Assembly: GCF_030373445.1 (NCBI RefSeq)
Contig: NZ_JAUCYU010000001.1
Coordinates: forward strand, 620,001-684,000
Source: Roseovarius sp.
GTDB lineage: Bacteria; Pseudomonadota; Alphaproteobacteria; Rhodobacterales; Rhodobacteraceae
DNA length: 64,000 nt
Direction of reading: 5' to 3'
A model generated the notes under the pieces. The model had not been told where the DNA came from. It saw nothing but the letters and a program-made list of their open reading frames with translations, and searched no databases. Shown in pieces: positions 15,004 to 25,336 of the stretch (positions are counted from its first letter, which is position 1; each line of letters opens with the position of its first letter). A program made the position numbers and the translations under genes.

Positions 15004-17153
15004 ACCCCGGCCCCCGGCGGGCGCGCCCCCGCCGGACAGGCCGCCGCGATCTCGGCGGTGATCGCCGCCTTGCTCAGCGGCTTGGTCATGTACCGGTCAA
15101 GCCCGGCGGCCAGGATCTCCGCCTCGTCCCCGCCCATCGCGTGCGCCGTCATCGCCACGATGGGCACGTGCCGCCCGGTGCCCGCCTCGGCTTCGCGGAT
15201 ACAACGCGTGGCGGCCTTCCCGTCCATTTCCGGCATGGAAATGTCCATGAAGATCAAGTCGGGCGCGAAGTCCCGGTGCCCCTCCACCGCCTCCACCCCG
15301 TTCCCGGCGAAGCGCAGCTCGATATCCAGCGCCGCCACCATCTTTGAAAACACCAGCCGGTTGGTCCGGTTGTCCTCCGCCGCCAGTACCCGCATCGCCC
15401 GGCCCCCGCCCTCCGGCACACCCGGCGCAAACGCCCCTTCCAGCCCGCGCAACGCCGCGAAAACATCGCTCCGCTGCAACGGCCGGGCCAGCACCCCCTG
15501 CACATGCCCCCGCGCCGGGTCCCGCTCCGCCACCGAAGGCTCGGCGCTCAGCACCAGCACCGGCATGCCATACCCCTCCGCCCGCATCGCCTCGGCCAGT
15601 TCCATCCCGTCCATCTCGGCCATGGAATGCGCCGTCAGCACAAGGTCCACCGCCCCCGGCAGCGCCGCCAGCGCCGCCGCCCCGCTCTCCACGCTCACCA
15701 CCGCCAGCCCCAGCGCGCCCATCTGCCGTTCCAGCACCGCCCGCCGCGCCGCCTGCGGGTCGACGACCAGCACCGTGCGCAACCCCTCGGGCAGGTGCAC
15801 ATCCTCCGCCTCCAGAACCTCGGCCACCGGCAGGGTCAGCGTGAACCCGAAGGTCGAGCCCACGCCCTCCTCCGACTCCACCCAGATCCGCCCGCCCATC
15901 ATCCCGATCAGCTGCTGCGAAATCGCCAGCCCCAGCCCCGACCCCTCGAACTTGCGGTTCCGCGCCTCGTCGACCTGGTTGAACTCACCGAAGATATGCT
16001 TCGCCTTGTCCGCCGGTATCCCGATCCCGGTATCCTCGATGCTGACATGCAGCTCGGTCATGCCGTCCGCCCCCGGCACCCCGGTCGCCCGCACGATCAC
16101 GTGGCCCGCCTCAGTGAACTTCACCGCGTTCCCGATCAGGTTGGTCAGCACCTGCCTGATCCGCCCCGGATCCCCCGTGAACCGCCCCGGCAGGAACATG
16201 TCATATTCCACCGACAGCTCGACCCCCTTGTCGCGGCTGCTGGCCTGCATCAGCGTGACCAGCTCGTAGATACAGCGCTCCAGGTCGAAATCCTCCTCGT
16301 GCAGGTCCAGCTTCCCGGCCTCGATCTTCGAGTAATCCAGCACGTCGTTGATGATCACCAGGAGCGCCTCGCCCGAGCTCTTGATCGTGTCCGCGAACAG
16401 CCGCTGCTCCTCGTTCAGCACCGTGTCCATCAACAGCTCCGACATGCCGACGATCCCGTTCATCGGCGTCCGGATCTCGTGGCTCATGTTGGCAAGGAAC
16501 GAGGATTTCGCCTTGCTCGCCGCCTCCGCCTGCCGCCGCGCGTCCTTCAGCTGTTCCTCGTAACGCACCGTGTCGGTGATATTGAGCGCAAGGCTCACCA
16601 CGTCGCCGCCATGCCCGCGCTGATCGATCAGCTTGACGTATTCCCCGTTCCACAGCCGGATCACCTCGGCCTCGGGCCCGGGGCTCTGCCAGCGGTCCAG
16701 CATCGCCTCGCGCCACGCCGCCGGGTCCTGCCCGCCGATATCCACGATCCCCTCCTCGGTGGCGATCTGCAATATCTCGACATAGGCGATCCCCGGCTTC
16801 ACCTCCTCCAGCCCGTCGAACACCGACAGCCAGGCCTTGTTGGCGGCGATCATCCGGCCATCGGCGTCGAAAAAGGCGAACCCGTCCTGGATCGTCTCGA
16901 TCGAATGCCACAGCCGCCGCTCGGCGATCCGGATCTTCCGGTTCGCATCGCTCAGGTCCGAGCGGAAGCGCGCGTTCTCGTCGCGCACCACCTGCACCTC
17001 GGCGCGGGTCTCGACGATCTCCTCCGACAACGCCATCGCGTGCCGGCCCAGCTTGCGGTTCGCGGCATGCAGTTCCGCCTGTTTCTGCTCCAGCAGCCGC
17101 TCCGCCGCCAGCCGCGCGCGGCGCTCTTCGGCCAGTTTGTTGGCAAGGCTCAT
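14988..17153 (-). CDS. Hybrid histidine kinase with PAS domain and two receiver domains
   Basis: 721 residues without membrane helices. Order: N-terminal coiled coil (about 1-75), PAS domain (about 80-200), HisKA with FLANMSHEIRTPMNGIVGMS, HATPase with GTGIGIPADKA-like and GSGLGLAISQQLIGMMGG motifs, then two receivers. The second receiver is canonical (AAEDNRTNR, IFMDISMPEMDG, KPLS). The first (LVVDPQAARR... VLTAHSMAEMDG) has Ala where the phospho-accepting Asp should be, so it is probably a pseudo-receiver. The start at 17153 begins the coiled coil. Cytoplasmic sensor; signal unknown. Confidence 0.9.
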   Translation of the reverse strand: MSLANKLAEERRARLAAERLLEQKQAELHAANRKLGRHAMALSEEIVETRAEVQVVRDENARFRSDLSDANRKIRIAERRLWHSIETIQDGFAFFDADGRMIAANKAWLSVFDGLEEVKPGIAYVEILQIATEEGIVDIGGQDPAAWREAMLDRWQSPGPEAEVIRLWNGEYVKLIDQRGHGGDVVSLALNITDTVRYEEQLKDARRQAEAASKAKSSFLANMSHEIRTPMNGIVGMSELLMDTVLNEEQRLFADTIKSSGEALLVIINDVLDYSKIEAGKLDLHEEDFDLERCIYELVTLMQASSRDKGVELSVEYDMFLPGRFTGDPGRIRQVLTNLIGNAVKFTEAGHVIVRATGVPGADGMTELHVSIEDTGIGIPADKAKHIFGEFNQVDEARNRKFEGSGLGLAISQQLIGMMGGRIWVESEEGVGSTFGFTLTLPVAEVLEAEDVHLPEGLRTVLVVDPQAARRAVLERQMGALGLAVVSVESGAAALAALPGAVDLVLTAHSMAEMDGMELAEAMRAEGYGMPVLVLSAEPSVAERDPARGHVQGVLARPLQRSDVFAALRGLEGAFAPGVPEGGGRAMRVLAAEDNRTNRLVFSKMVAALDIELRFAGNGVEAVEGHRDFAPDLIFMDISMPEMDGKAATRCIREAEAGTGRHVPIVAMTAHAMGGDEAEILAAGLDRYMTKPLSKAAITAEIAAACPAGARPPGAGVQAAC

Positions 17154-17302
17154 CGCCCGGTCTCCGCACAACCCCCGGATAAGGCCGCCACCTTCCGTCA
17201 GGAAAATGAACAAGGCGTTAACCTTTCACCTCCCGCGTTGGAATCGTTGTGCAACGCCGTGGCGCGTGGCAAAATGAGACGTCTTTTGACCGGGAGGGTC
17301 CC

Positions 17303-20300
17303 ATGCTCCGTTTTATTGCTTCAGTTGTTTTCTTCGCCATCACCGCCACGATTTCCACGGCCCAGCAGGGCGCGGTTCCCGAACGGCGCGAGGTCATCAC
17401 CCTCGACACCGATTTCTACGGCGCCGACCTGCAACCGCTTTTCGACACCACGCGCACCGCCTGCCGCACGGCCTGTTTCGCCGATGCGAATTGCCGGGCC
17501 TACACGTTCAACTCCCGCTCCAACGCCTGTTTCCCGAAAAGCGCCGTGCAGGATTCGCAGGCCTACGAGGGCGCCGTCTCGGCCCGTGTCCTGAACACCG
17601 AGGCCGGCATCCTGTCACAGGCCGGCGCCCGCGCCGCCGATCTCGACTTCCTCTCGCCCGGCGACCTGAACAACGCCCGCTCGCAGGCCATCGACATCTC
17701 CTGGCGCCACCCCGGCGGCCAGTACGAGCCCGCCGCCATGATCTCGGCCGCGCAGCAGCAGATTTCGCAGAAGGATTTCCTCAACGCCATGCGCTGGACA
17801 GGCGCCATCGTCGCCGCCACCGACGCGGCCGACCAGTGGGTCGAATATGCCCGCCTCTCGATGCTGATCGACACCGACAAGCATTCCGAGAAACGCCAGA
17901 ACGCCACCCGCGCGGTCGAGGCCGCCACCAACGCCTATCTCCGCGCCGGCTCCGACCCGGTGCGCATCAACGCGCTGCTCACCATGGCCCCGGCACTGGA
18001 ACGGCTCGACCGCGGGCGCGACATGGTCCATGCCCTGCGCCTTGCCGAAAGCATCCAGCCGCGCGACGACGTGCTGTCAGAGCTTGAAAGCGCCGTCGCC
18101 AAGTACGGCTTCCGCATCACCGAACACCGCTCCGACAACGAAAGCGCCAGCCCCCGCATCTGTGCCGAGTTCTCCGAGGACCTGGTCCAGGCCGGCACCG
18201 ATTACACGCCGTACGTCCGCCTCCCCGATGCCGGGCTGGTGGTCCAGGCCGACGAGCGCCAGCTCTGCATCGACGGCGTCCAGCATGGCGAGCGCTACCG
18301 CGTCACCTTCCGCAAGGGCCTGCCCGCCGCCACCGGCGAGACGCTCCTCAAGGATGTCGAGATCACCCTCTACGTCCGCGACCGCTCGCCCAAGGTCGCC
18401 TTCCCGGGCCGCAACTACGTCCTCCCGAAGGCGGCTGACACCGCCCTGCCGCTTGAAACCGTCAACCTCGAGGAGGTCGACCTGGTCCTCCGCCGGGTGA
18501 GTGACCGCAACCTCCTCCGCGCCATCCAGGACGATTATTTCGCCCGCCCGCTCAGCTACTACGATGACGCCCGCTTCTCCGACGACATCGCCGAGGATAT
18601 CTGGCAGGGCAAGGGCGAGGTGCAGAACGAACTGAACCAGACCATGACCACCCGCCTGCCGCTGGGCGACGTGCTGGCCGACCAGCCGCCGGGCATCTAT
18701 ACGCTGACCGCCCGCGTGCCGGGCGTTGACCTCTACGACGATGCCGGCGCCACCCAGTGGTTCGTGCTGACCGATCTCGGGCTGACCACGCTCAAGGGCA
18801 CCGACGGCCTGCACGTCTTCGTCCGCGGCCTCAGCGACGCGGCGGCACAGGAGGGCGTGACGCTGACCCTGCTGTCCCGCAGCAACCGGGAACTCGGCCA
18901 GTTGCAAACCGATGCCGACGGCCACGCCCTCTTCGCCCCCGGCCTGACGCGGGGCACCGACGGCGCGGCCCCCGCCATGGTGCTGGCGAAACGGGGCGAC
19001 GAGGATATCGCCTTCCTCTCCCTCACCGACCCGGCCTTCGACCTCTCCGACCGTGGCGTCGAGGGGCGTCAGCCCGCCCCGCCGGTCGACGTGTTCCTTG
19101 CCACCGATCGCGGCGCCTACCGCGCGGGCGAGGTGATCCATGCCACGGCGCTGGCCCGCGACAGCGGCGCCGAGGCCGTGCAGGGCCTGCCGCTCACCGC
19201 CATCCTCAAGCGCCCCGATGGCGTGGAGTACTCCCGCCACCTCTCGGCCGAGGATTCCGCCGGCGGGCATGTCTTCACCCTGCCCGTCGCCGCCACCGCC
19301 CCGCGCGGCGCGTGGACGCTGGACATCAAGGCCGACCCCGACGCCGAGACGCTGGCCAGCCAGACCCTCCTCGTCGAGGATTTCCTGCCCGAGCGCATCG
19401 ACTTCACCCTCTCCCTCCCCGAGGGCGAGATCCGCCCCGGCGACGAACCCCCGCTCACCGTCGACGCCAAGTACCTCTTCGGCGCCCCCGGTGCCGGCCT
19501 CAAGGCCAACGGCACCGTCACCCTGCGCCCCAAACGCGCGCTCGACGCCTTCCCCGGCTACCAGTTCGGCCGCCATGACGAACAGGTCAACGCCCGCTCC
19601 GGCTATATCGACGGCGGCACCACCGGCCCCGACGGTATCCTCGTCACCCCCGTCGAGATGCCCGAAACCACCGTCACCGACCGTCCGTTCGAGGCGACGG
19701 TCACCATGTCGGTCCGCGAAGGCTCCGGCCGCCCGGTCGAGCGCCAGACGAAACGGATGCTGGCCCCCGCCGGCCCGATGATCGGCCTGAAACCCTCTTT
19801 CGACGGCGTCGTCGCCGAAGGCACCGATGCCACCTTCCAGGTCATCTCCCTCGGCACCGACCTCTCGCCGACACCCATGCAGGTGACATGGACGATGAAC
19901 CGCGTCGAAACCCGCTACCAGTGGTACCAGGATTACGGCTCGTGGAACTGGGAACCCGTCACCACCCGCAGCCGCGTCGCCACCGGCGAGGCCACGCTGG
20001 GCGGCGACCCGGTCACCGTCTCCGCCCCCGTCGAATGGGGCCAGTACGAACTGGTCGTCGAACGAACAGACGGCACCTACGTCGCCGCCTCCTCCGACTT
20101 CTACGCCGGCTGGTACGCCCCCGCCGACGCCTCCAGCACGCCCGACACGCTGGAACTGTCGCTCGACAAGCCCGGCTACCGCTCGGGTGACACGGCCCAA
20201 CTCCGCATCGTGCCCCGCTACGCCGGCACGGCGCTCATCACCGTCATGTCCAACCACGTGATCGACATGCAGGCGGTCGAAGTCACCGAGGGCGAGAACA

Positions 20301-22729
20301 CCATCCCCCTTCCCGTCACCGACGAGTGGGGCGCCGGCGCCTATGTCACGGCCCAGGTCATCCGCCCGATGAACGTCGCCTCCGGCCACAACCCGGCCCG
20401 CTCCCTCGGCCTCTCCTACGCGAAAATCGAGCCCGGCGACCGCCAGCTTGACGTCGCCATCGACGCCCCCGACATGTCCGACCCGCGCGGCCCGCTCGAT
20501 GTCACCGTCAATGTCGACGGCATCGGCGACGACGACACCGCCTATGTCACCCTCGCGGCGGTCGACCTCGGCATCCTCAACCTCACCGGCTTCGAAAGCC
20601 CCGACCCCTCCGGTCATTACTTCGGCCAGCGCCGCCTCGGCGTCGAAATCCGCGACCTCTACGGCCGCCTGATCGACGGCATGAACGGCGCCCAGGGGCA
20701 GGTCCGCTCCGGCGGCGACGCCTCGAACACCCAGTTCGACTCGCCCCCGCCGCAGGACGAGCTTGTCGCCTATTTCTCCGGCCCCCTCACCATCGGCCCC
20801 GATGGCTCGGCGCAGGCCAGCTTCGACATCCCCGATTTCAACGGCACCGTCCGCCTGATGGCCATCGCGTGGTCCCCCCGCGCCGTGGGGCAGGCCGAGC
20901 GTGACGTCATCGTCCGCGACCCGGTCGTCGTCACCGCCTCGCTGCCCCGCTTCCTCGCACCCGGCGACCAAAGCCGCCTGCTGCTGGAGATCGTCCACGC
21001 CGACGGGCCCGCGGGCCGCATGGGCCTCGACGTCACCGCCGAGGGGCTGACGCTGGGCGATGCCATCCCCTCCGGCTTCGACCTCGCCGAAGGCGAAAAA
21101 GCCACCTTCCGCCTGCCCGTCACGGCAGGCGAGGTGGGCGATTACGACCTTCGCGTCGCCCTCACCACGCCGGACGGCCAGCAACTGACCAAGAACCTCA
21201 AACTCGGCGTCCGCTCCAACGACCCGGAAGTCGCCGAAACCCGCCGCTTCTCCCTCGGCACGGGCGACAACTTCACCCTTGGCGCCGATGTCTTCGCCGA
21301 CCTCAAACCCGGCACCGGAAGCGCCATCCTCTCCGCCGGCCCGCTGGCCAAGATGAACGCCCCCCAACTCCTGACCGCGCTCGACCGCTACCCCTACGGC
21401 TGCACCGAGCAGGTCACGTCACAGGCCATGCCGCTCCTCTACTTCAACGCTGTGGCCGAGGCGCTGGGGCTGGGCGAGCAGGACCGCATCGACACCCGCA
21501 TCGAGCAATCCGTCACCCGCGTCCTTGCCCGCCAATCCACCGGCGGCGGCTTCGGCCTCTGGTACCCGGATTCGGGCGATTTCTGGCTCGACGCCTATGT
21601 CACCGACTTCCTCTCGCGCGCCAAAGCCAAGGGGCATGACGTCCCGCAACAGGCCTTCGCCATGGCGATGGACAACCTGCGCAACCGCGTCAACTATGCT
21701 CCCGATTTCGACGAGGGCGGCGAAGACGTGGCCTATGCGCTCATGGTCCTCGCCCGCGAAGGCGCGGCCCGCATGGGCGATTTGCGCTACTACGCCGACG
21801 TGAAGGCCGAGGCGTTCTCGACCCCCCTCGCACTGGCCCAGCTCGGCTCGGCGCTGGCCTCCTACGGCGACCAGACCCGCGCCGACCGGATGTTCGCGCT
21901 GGCCGTGCGCCGCGTCGTCGGCCAGTCTGGCGACGAAGGCCATGTCTGGCGCGCCGATTACGGCACCCGGCTGCGCGACCGCGCTGGCCTTCTGGCGCTG
22001 GCGGTCGAGGCAGGCAGCAACGTAGTCGACGCCTCGACCCTGGCCGACACCCTGTCCAACGTCGGCCCCAACATGTCGACCCAGGAACAGGCCTGGACCC
22101 TGCTGGCCACGCAGGCGCTGATCGACGATCCCTCGCTCGCCGGCCTCACCCTCAACGGCGAACCGGTCTCGGGCCCGCTGGTGCAGAAGGTGAGCGCCGA
22201 GATGTTCACCGACCAGACCATCGCCAATACCGGCGACCGCCCCGTCGACATCACGCTCACCACCATCGGCGTGCCCACCGTCGCACCCGACGCCGGCGGC
22301 TATGGCTACGCCATCGAGCGCAGCTACTACGACCTCGACGGCGCCCCCGTCACCCTCGACAGCGTGGAAACCGGCACCCGCCTCGTGACCGTCATCAAGG
22401 TCACCCCCTTCGAGAAGGGCGAGGCGCGGCTGATGGTCGACGACCCGCTGCCCGCCGGCCTCGAGATCGACAACCCCAACCTCCTGCGCTCCGGCGATAT
22501 CCGCGCGCTCGACTGGCTCGAGCCCGCCGATGCCCGCCATACCGAGTTCCGCGCCGACCGGTTTCTTGCCGCCGTCGACTGGCTCTCCGACCGGCCGTTC
22601 GAGCTGGCCTACATCGTCCGCGCCGTCTCGCCGGGGGAATACCACCACCCGGCGGTCTCGGTCGAGGACATGTACCGCCCACAATACCGGGCGCATTCGG
22701 CCACCGGGCGGATGCGCGTGACCGAGTGA
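17303..22729 (+). CDS. Bacterial alpha-2-macroglobulin with N-terminal PAN/apple domain
   Basis: 1808 residues with a signal peptide (LRFIASVVFFAITATISTA). Residues about 35-80 form a PAN/apple-like domain (RTACRTACFADANCRAYTFN). A series of macroglobulin beta domains follows, and the thioester motif YGCTEQ lies near residue 1367 before the alpha-helical thioester-containing domain (RQSTGGGFGLWY). Such proteins trap invading proteases in the periplasm, the Cys-Gln thioester crosslinking the attacker. Translation is coupled to the next gene by a GTGA overlap, and PBP1C follows, the classic pairing. Confidence 0.95.
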   Translation: MLRFIASVVFFAITATISTAQQGAVPERREVITLDTDFYGADLQPLFDTTRTACRTACFADANCRAYTFNSRSNACFPKSAVQDSQAYEGAVSARVLNTEAGILSQAGARAADLDFLSPGDLNNARSQAIDISWRHPGGQYEPAAMISAAQQQISQKDFLNAMRWTGAIVAATDAADQWVEYARLSMLIDTDKHSEKRQNATRAVEAATNAYLRAGSDPVRINALLTMAPALERLDRGRDMVHALRLAESIQPRDDVLSELESAVAKYGFRITEHRSDNESASPRICAEFSEDLVQAGTDYTPYVRLPDAGLVVQADERQLCIDGVQHGERYRVTFRKGLPAATGETLLKDVEITLYVRDRSPKVAFPGRNYVLPKAADTALPLETVNLEEVDLVLRRVSDRNLLRAIQDDYFARPLSYYDDARFSDDIAEDIWQGKGEVQNELNQTMTTRLPLGDVLADQPPGIYTLTARVPGVDLYDDAGATQWFVLTDLGLTTLKGTDGLHVFVRGLSDAAAQEGVTLTLLSRSNRELGQLQTDADGHALFAPGLTRGTDGAAPAMVLAKRGDEDIAFLSLTDPAFDLSDRGVEGRQPAPPVDVFLATDRGAYRAGEVIHATALARDSGAEAVQGLPLTAILKRPDGVEYSRHLSAEDSAGGHVFTLPVAATAPRGAWTLDIKADPDAETLASQTLLVEDFLPERIDFTLSLPEGEIRPGDEPPLTVDAKYLFGAPGAGLKANGTVTLRPKRALDAFPGYQFGRHDEQVNARSGYIDGGTTGPDGILVTPVEMPETTVTDRPFEATVTMSVREGSGRPVERQTKRMLAPAGPMIGLKPSFDGVVAEGTDATFQVISLGTDLSPTPMQVTWTMNRVETRYQWYQDYGSWNWEPVTTRSRVATGEATLGGDPVTVSAPVEWGQYELVVERTDGTYVAASSDFYAGWYAPADASSTPDTLELSLDKPGYRSGDTAQLRIVPRYAGTALITVMSNHVIDMQAVEVTEGENTIPLPVTDEWGAGAYVTAQVIRPMNVASGHNPARSLGLSYAKIEPGDRQLDVAIDAPDMSDPRGPLDVTVNVDGIGDDDTAYVTLAAVDLGILNLTGFESPDPSGHYFGQRRLGVEIRDLYGRLIDGMNGAQGQVRSGGDASNTQFDSPPPQDELVAYFSGPLTIGPDGSAQASFDIPDFNGTVRLMAIAWSPRAVGQAERDVIVRDPVVVTASLPRFLAPGDQSRLLLEIVHADGPAGRMGLDVTAEGLTLGDAIPSGFDLAEGEKATFRLPVTAGEVGDYDLRVALTTPDGQQLTKNLKLGVRSNDPEVAETRRFSLGTGDNFTLGADVFADLKPGTGSAILSAGPLAKMNAPQLLTALDRYPYGCTEQVTSQAMPLLYFNAVAEALGLGEQDRIDTRIEQSVTRVLARQSTGGGFGLWYPDSGDFWLDAYVTDFLSRAKAKGHDVPQQAFAMAMDNLRNRVNYAPDFDEGGEDVAYALMVLAREGAARMGDLRYYADVKAEAFSTPLALAQLGSALASYGDQTRADRMFALAVRRVVGQSGDEGHVWRADYGTRLRDRAGLLALAVEAGSNVVDASTLADTLSNVGPNMSTQEQAWTLLATQALIDDPSLAGLTLNGEPVSGPLVQKVSAEMFTDQTIANTGDRPVDITLTTIGVPTVAPDAGGYGYAIERSYYDLDGAPVTLDSVETGTRLVTVIKVTPFEKGEARLMVDDPLPAGLEIDNPNLLRSGDIRALDWLEPADARHTEFRADRFLAAVDWLSDRPFELAYIVRAVSPGEYHHPAVSVEDMYRPQYRAHSATGRMRVTE

Positions 22730-23301
22730 CGGAGCTTGTCGTCGCCACCGCCCACTGGCGCGCGCTCGACCGCGAGGGCGAGGACAAGTGCCGCCTCAGC
22801 CCCACCGCCAATGGCTGGCTACTGGTCGGCCACGCGCGGTTCCGTGACGAGGGCGGCTTCGCGGCGCTCGACTACGTGGTGCGCTGCGACGAGGCGTGGC
22901 ACACGCTCAGCGCCGACATCGCCGGCATCCATGACGACCGCGAGGTGCGCCTCCACATCCAGCGCGACAACGGCGCGTGGCTCCTGAACGAGGCCGAGCA
23001 ACCCGGCCTCGACGGCGTGCCGGATATCGACCTCTCCTTCACCCCCGCCACCAACCTCATGCCCCTCCGCCGCCTGCTCGAGGGGCGCGAAACCTCGCTC
23101 CAGTCTTCCGCCGCGTGGCTGCACTACCCCGAGCCTGCCCTGCAACGGCTCGACCAGACCTACGCCCGCACCGGCCAGCCCGACGTCATGTCCTACATGG
23201 CCGATCAGACCGGCTACGCCACCCAGCTCACCTTCGACCGGGCCGGCTTCGTCACCCTCTACCCCGAGCTCTGGGAAGGCGAGGTCACCCATGCGGGCTG
23301 A
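22726..23301 (+). CDS. Putative glycolipid-binding domain protein (DUF1089)
   Basis: 191 residues with no signal peptide or membrane helix. It matches the glycolipid-binding (PF06475-type) pattern: WRALDREGEDKCRLSPTANG at the start, GFAALDYVVRCDEAWHTLSA, and a late YATQLTFDRAGFVTLYPELW. Structures of this family have a lipid-holding beta barrel similar to LolA/LolB-like folds; function is unsettled. GTG at 22726 overlaps the A2M stop by 4 bp, and the end overlaps pbpC by 11 bp, so it is embedded in the A2M-PBP1C operon. Confidence 0.85.
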   Translation: MTELVVATAHWRALDREGEDKCRLSPTANGWLLVGHARFRDEGGFAALDYVVRCDEAWHTLSADIAGIHDDREVRLHIQRDNGAWLLNEAEQPGLDGVPDIDLSFTPATNLMPLRRLLEGRETSLQSSAAWLHYPEPALQRLDQTYARTGQPDVMSYMADQTGYATQLTFDRAGFVTLYPELWEGEVTHAG

Positions 23302-25336
23302 CCGCCTCCTCCTCGCGCTCACCGTCGCGCTCTTCACCGCCGCCCTTGGCCGCGACGCGTTCGATCGCTGGGTCGACGCCACCCAGCTGCCCGTGCTCGC
23401 GTCTGAGACCTCCACCGAGATGCGCGACCGGAACGGCGACCTCCTCCGCCTCTACACCGTCGAAGACGGCCGCTGGCGCCTCTCGGTCAGCCCCGACGCC
23501 GTCGACCGCCGCTATCTCGACATGCTCATCGGCTACGAGGACAAGCGCTTCTACCGCCACGCCGGCGTCGACCCCCGCGCCATGCTCCGCGCGGTCGGCC
23601 AGGCACTCTGGCACGGCGAGGTTGTCTCCGGCGGCTCCACCCTGACCATGCAGGCCGCCCGCCTTCTCGAAGACAGCGGCACCGGCCAGCTCTCCGGCAA
23701 GCTCCGCCAGATACGCGTGGCCCTCGCCCTCGAACGCCGCCTGTCCAAGGACCGCATTCTTCAACTCTACCTCGCCCGCGCGCCCTTCGGCGGCAACCTC
23801 GAAGGCGTCCGCGCGGCGACACTCGCCTATTTCGGCAAGGAACCGAAACGCCTGACCGCGGCCGAGGCCGCCCTCCTCGTGGCCCTCCCCCAATCACCCG
23901 AGGCCCGCCGCCCCGACCGCAACCGCCAAGCCGCCGGCGACGCCCGCGACCGCGTTCTCGAACGGCTCGGCCGCGCCAATCTCCTCAGCCAAAGCGAGAT
24001 TACCGCCGCCTACTCCGAACCCGTCCCCTTCGCCCGCAAACCCTTCCCGGCCCTCGCCCCCCACCTCACCGACCTTGCGCTCGCGGAAAACCCCGTCGCC
24101 CCGCGCCACACGCTCACCCTCGACCGCCCCCTGCAGCAAAGCGTGGAATCGCTCGCCCGCGACAGCCTCCGCACCCTGCCCGATGGCGTCTCCGTCGCCC
24201 TCGTCATCGCCGACCACCGGACGGGCGAGATCCTCGCCTCCGTCGGCTCCGCCAGCTACGCCACGGGCGACGGCCGGCAGGGCTATGTCGACATGACCCG
24301 CGCCCTGCGGTCCCCCGGCTCGACCCTGAAACCGCTGGTCTACGCCATGGGCTTCGACCGCGGCCTCGCCCACCCCCAGACGCTCATCAACGACCGCCCC
24401 GTCGCCTTCGGCAGCTACGCCCCGCAGAACTTCGACGGCGCCTTCCGGGGCGAGCTTTCCGTCACCGACGCCCTGCGCCAGTCGCTCAACATCCCCGTCA
24501 TCCTGCTTTTGAACGAGATCGGGCCGGCCCACCTGATGGACGCCCTGCGCAAATCCGGCCTCTCCCCCGAGCTTCCCGGCGACCAGCCAGGCCTCGCCGT
24601 CGCCCTGGGCGGCGTCGGCATCACCCTCACAGACCTCGTGCAGCTCTACGCCATGCTCGCCAACGAGGGCCGCACCCGCCCCCTCCACTGGCAGGAAACA
24701 CCGTCTACAACCCCCATCCACAACGTCATCAGCCGTTCCGCCGCGTGGCAGGTCGGCGACATCCTCGCCGGCCTCACCCCGCCCCCCGGCGCGCCGCGCG
24801 GGCGCATCGCCTACAAGACCGGCACCTCCTACGGCCACCGCGACGCCTGGGCGGTGGGCTTCGACGGGTCACACGTCGCCGGGGTCTGGATCGGCCGCGC
24901 CGACGGCACGCCGGTGCCCGGCGCCTTCGGCGGCGACCTCGCGGCGCCCATTCTCTTCGAAGCCTTCCAGCGCCTCAAGCCCGAGGCCGACCCCCTGCCG
25001 CCGCCCCCGCCCGAAACGCTCATCGTCTCGACCGCCGAGCTGCCCCAGCCCCTCAAGCGCTTCACCGGGCGCGAGGCCGTCTTCCGCCCTGACGAGGACG
25101 CCCCCAAGCTGGTCTTCCCCCCCTCCGGCGCCCGCCTGCCGGTCGACGGCATCGGCCTCGCCGTCAAACTCCGCGACGGCACGCCGCCCTTTACCTGGAT
25201 GGCCAACGGGGCCGCCGTCCTCACCGGCATCCACCGCCGCGACACCGTGCTGAACGGCCTGTCGCGCGGCTACTCCACCCTCTCGGTGATCGACGCCGAG
25301 GGCCGGGCGGACCGGGTCACCGTCTGGATCGACTAG
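23291..25336 (+). CDS. pbpC: Penicillin-binding protein 1C
   Basis: 681 residues. N-terminal anchor, then a glycosyltransferase 51 domain (LIGYEDKRFYRHAGVDPRAM with the catalytic Glu; GGSTLTMQAARLL), then a transpeptidase domain with SPGSTLKPLVY (SxxK), SLN (QSLNIPV) and KTG (YKTGTSYGHRDAWAVGF). The C-terminal BiPBP-type domain (about 590-681) is the piece typical of PBP1C. It polymerises and crosslinks peptidoglycan; together with A2M it is thought to repair breaches while the A2M traps proteases. Confidence 0.96.
   Translation: MRADRLLLALTVALFTAALGRDAFDRWVDATQLPVLASETSTEMRDRNGDLLRLYTVEDGRWRLSVSPDAVDRRYLDMLIGYEDKRFYRHAGVDPRAMLRAVGQALWHGEVVSGGSTLTMQAARLLEDSGTGQLSGKLRQIRVALALERRLSKDRILQLYLARAPFGGNLEGVRAATLAYFGKEPKRLTAAEAALLVALPQSPEARRPDRNRQAAGDARDRVLERLGRANLLSQSEITAAYSEPVPFARKPFPALAPHLTDLALAENPVAPRHTLTLDRPLQQSVESLARDSLRTLPDGVSVALVIADHRTGEILASVGSASYATGDGRQGYVDMTRALRSPGSTLKPLVYAMGFDRGLAHPQTLINDRPVAFGSYAPQNFDGAFRGELSVTDALRQSLNIPVILLLNEIGPAHLMDALRKSGLSPELPGDQPGLAVALGGVGITLTDLVQLYAMLANEGRTRPLHWQETPSTTPIHNVISRSAAWQVGDILAGLTPPPGAPRGRIAYKTGTSYGHRDAWAVGFDGSHVAGVWIGRADGTPVPGAFGGDLAAPILFEAFQRLKPEADPLPPPPPETLIVSTAELPQPLKRFTGREAVFRPDEDAPKLVFPPSGARLPVDGIGLAVKLRDGTPPFTWMANGAAVLTGIHRRDTVLNGLSRGYSTLSVIDAEGRADRVTVWID

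Noticed and set aside
18077-21367. 1096-residue minus-strand ORF
   Set aside because: Lies opposite the alpha-2-macroglobulin gene and has the same shadow composition with no motif.
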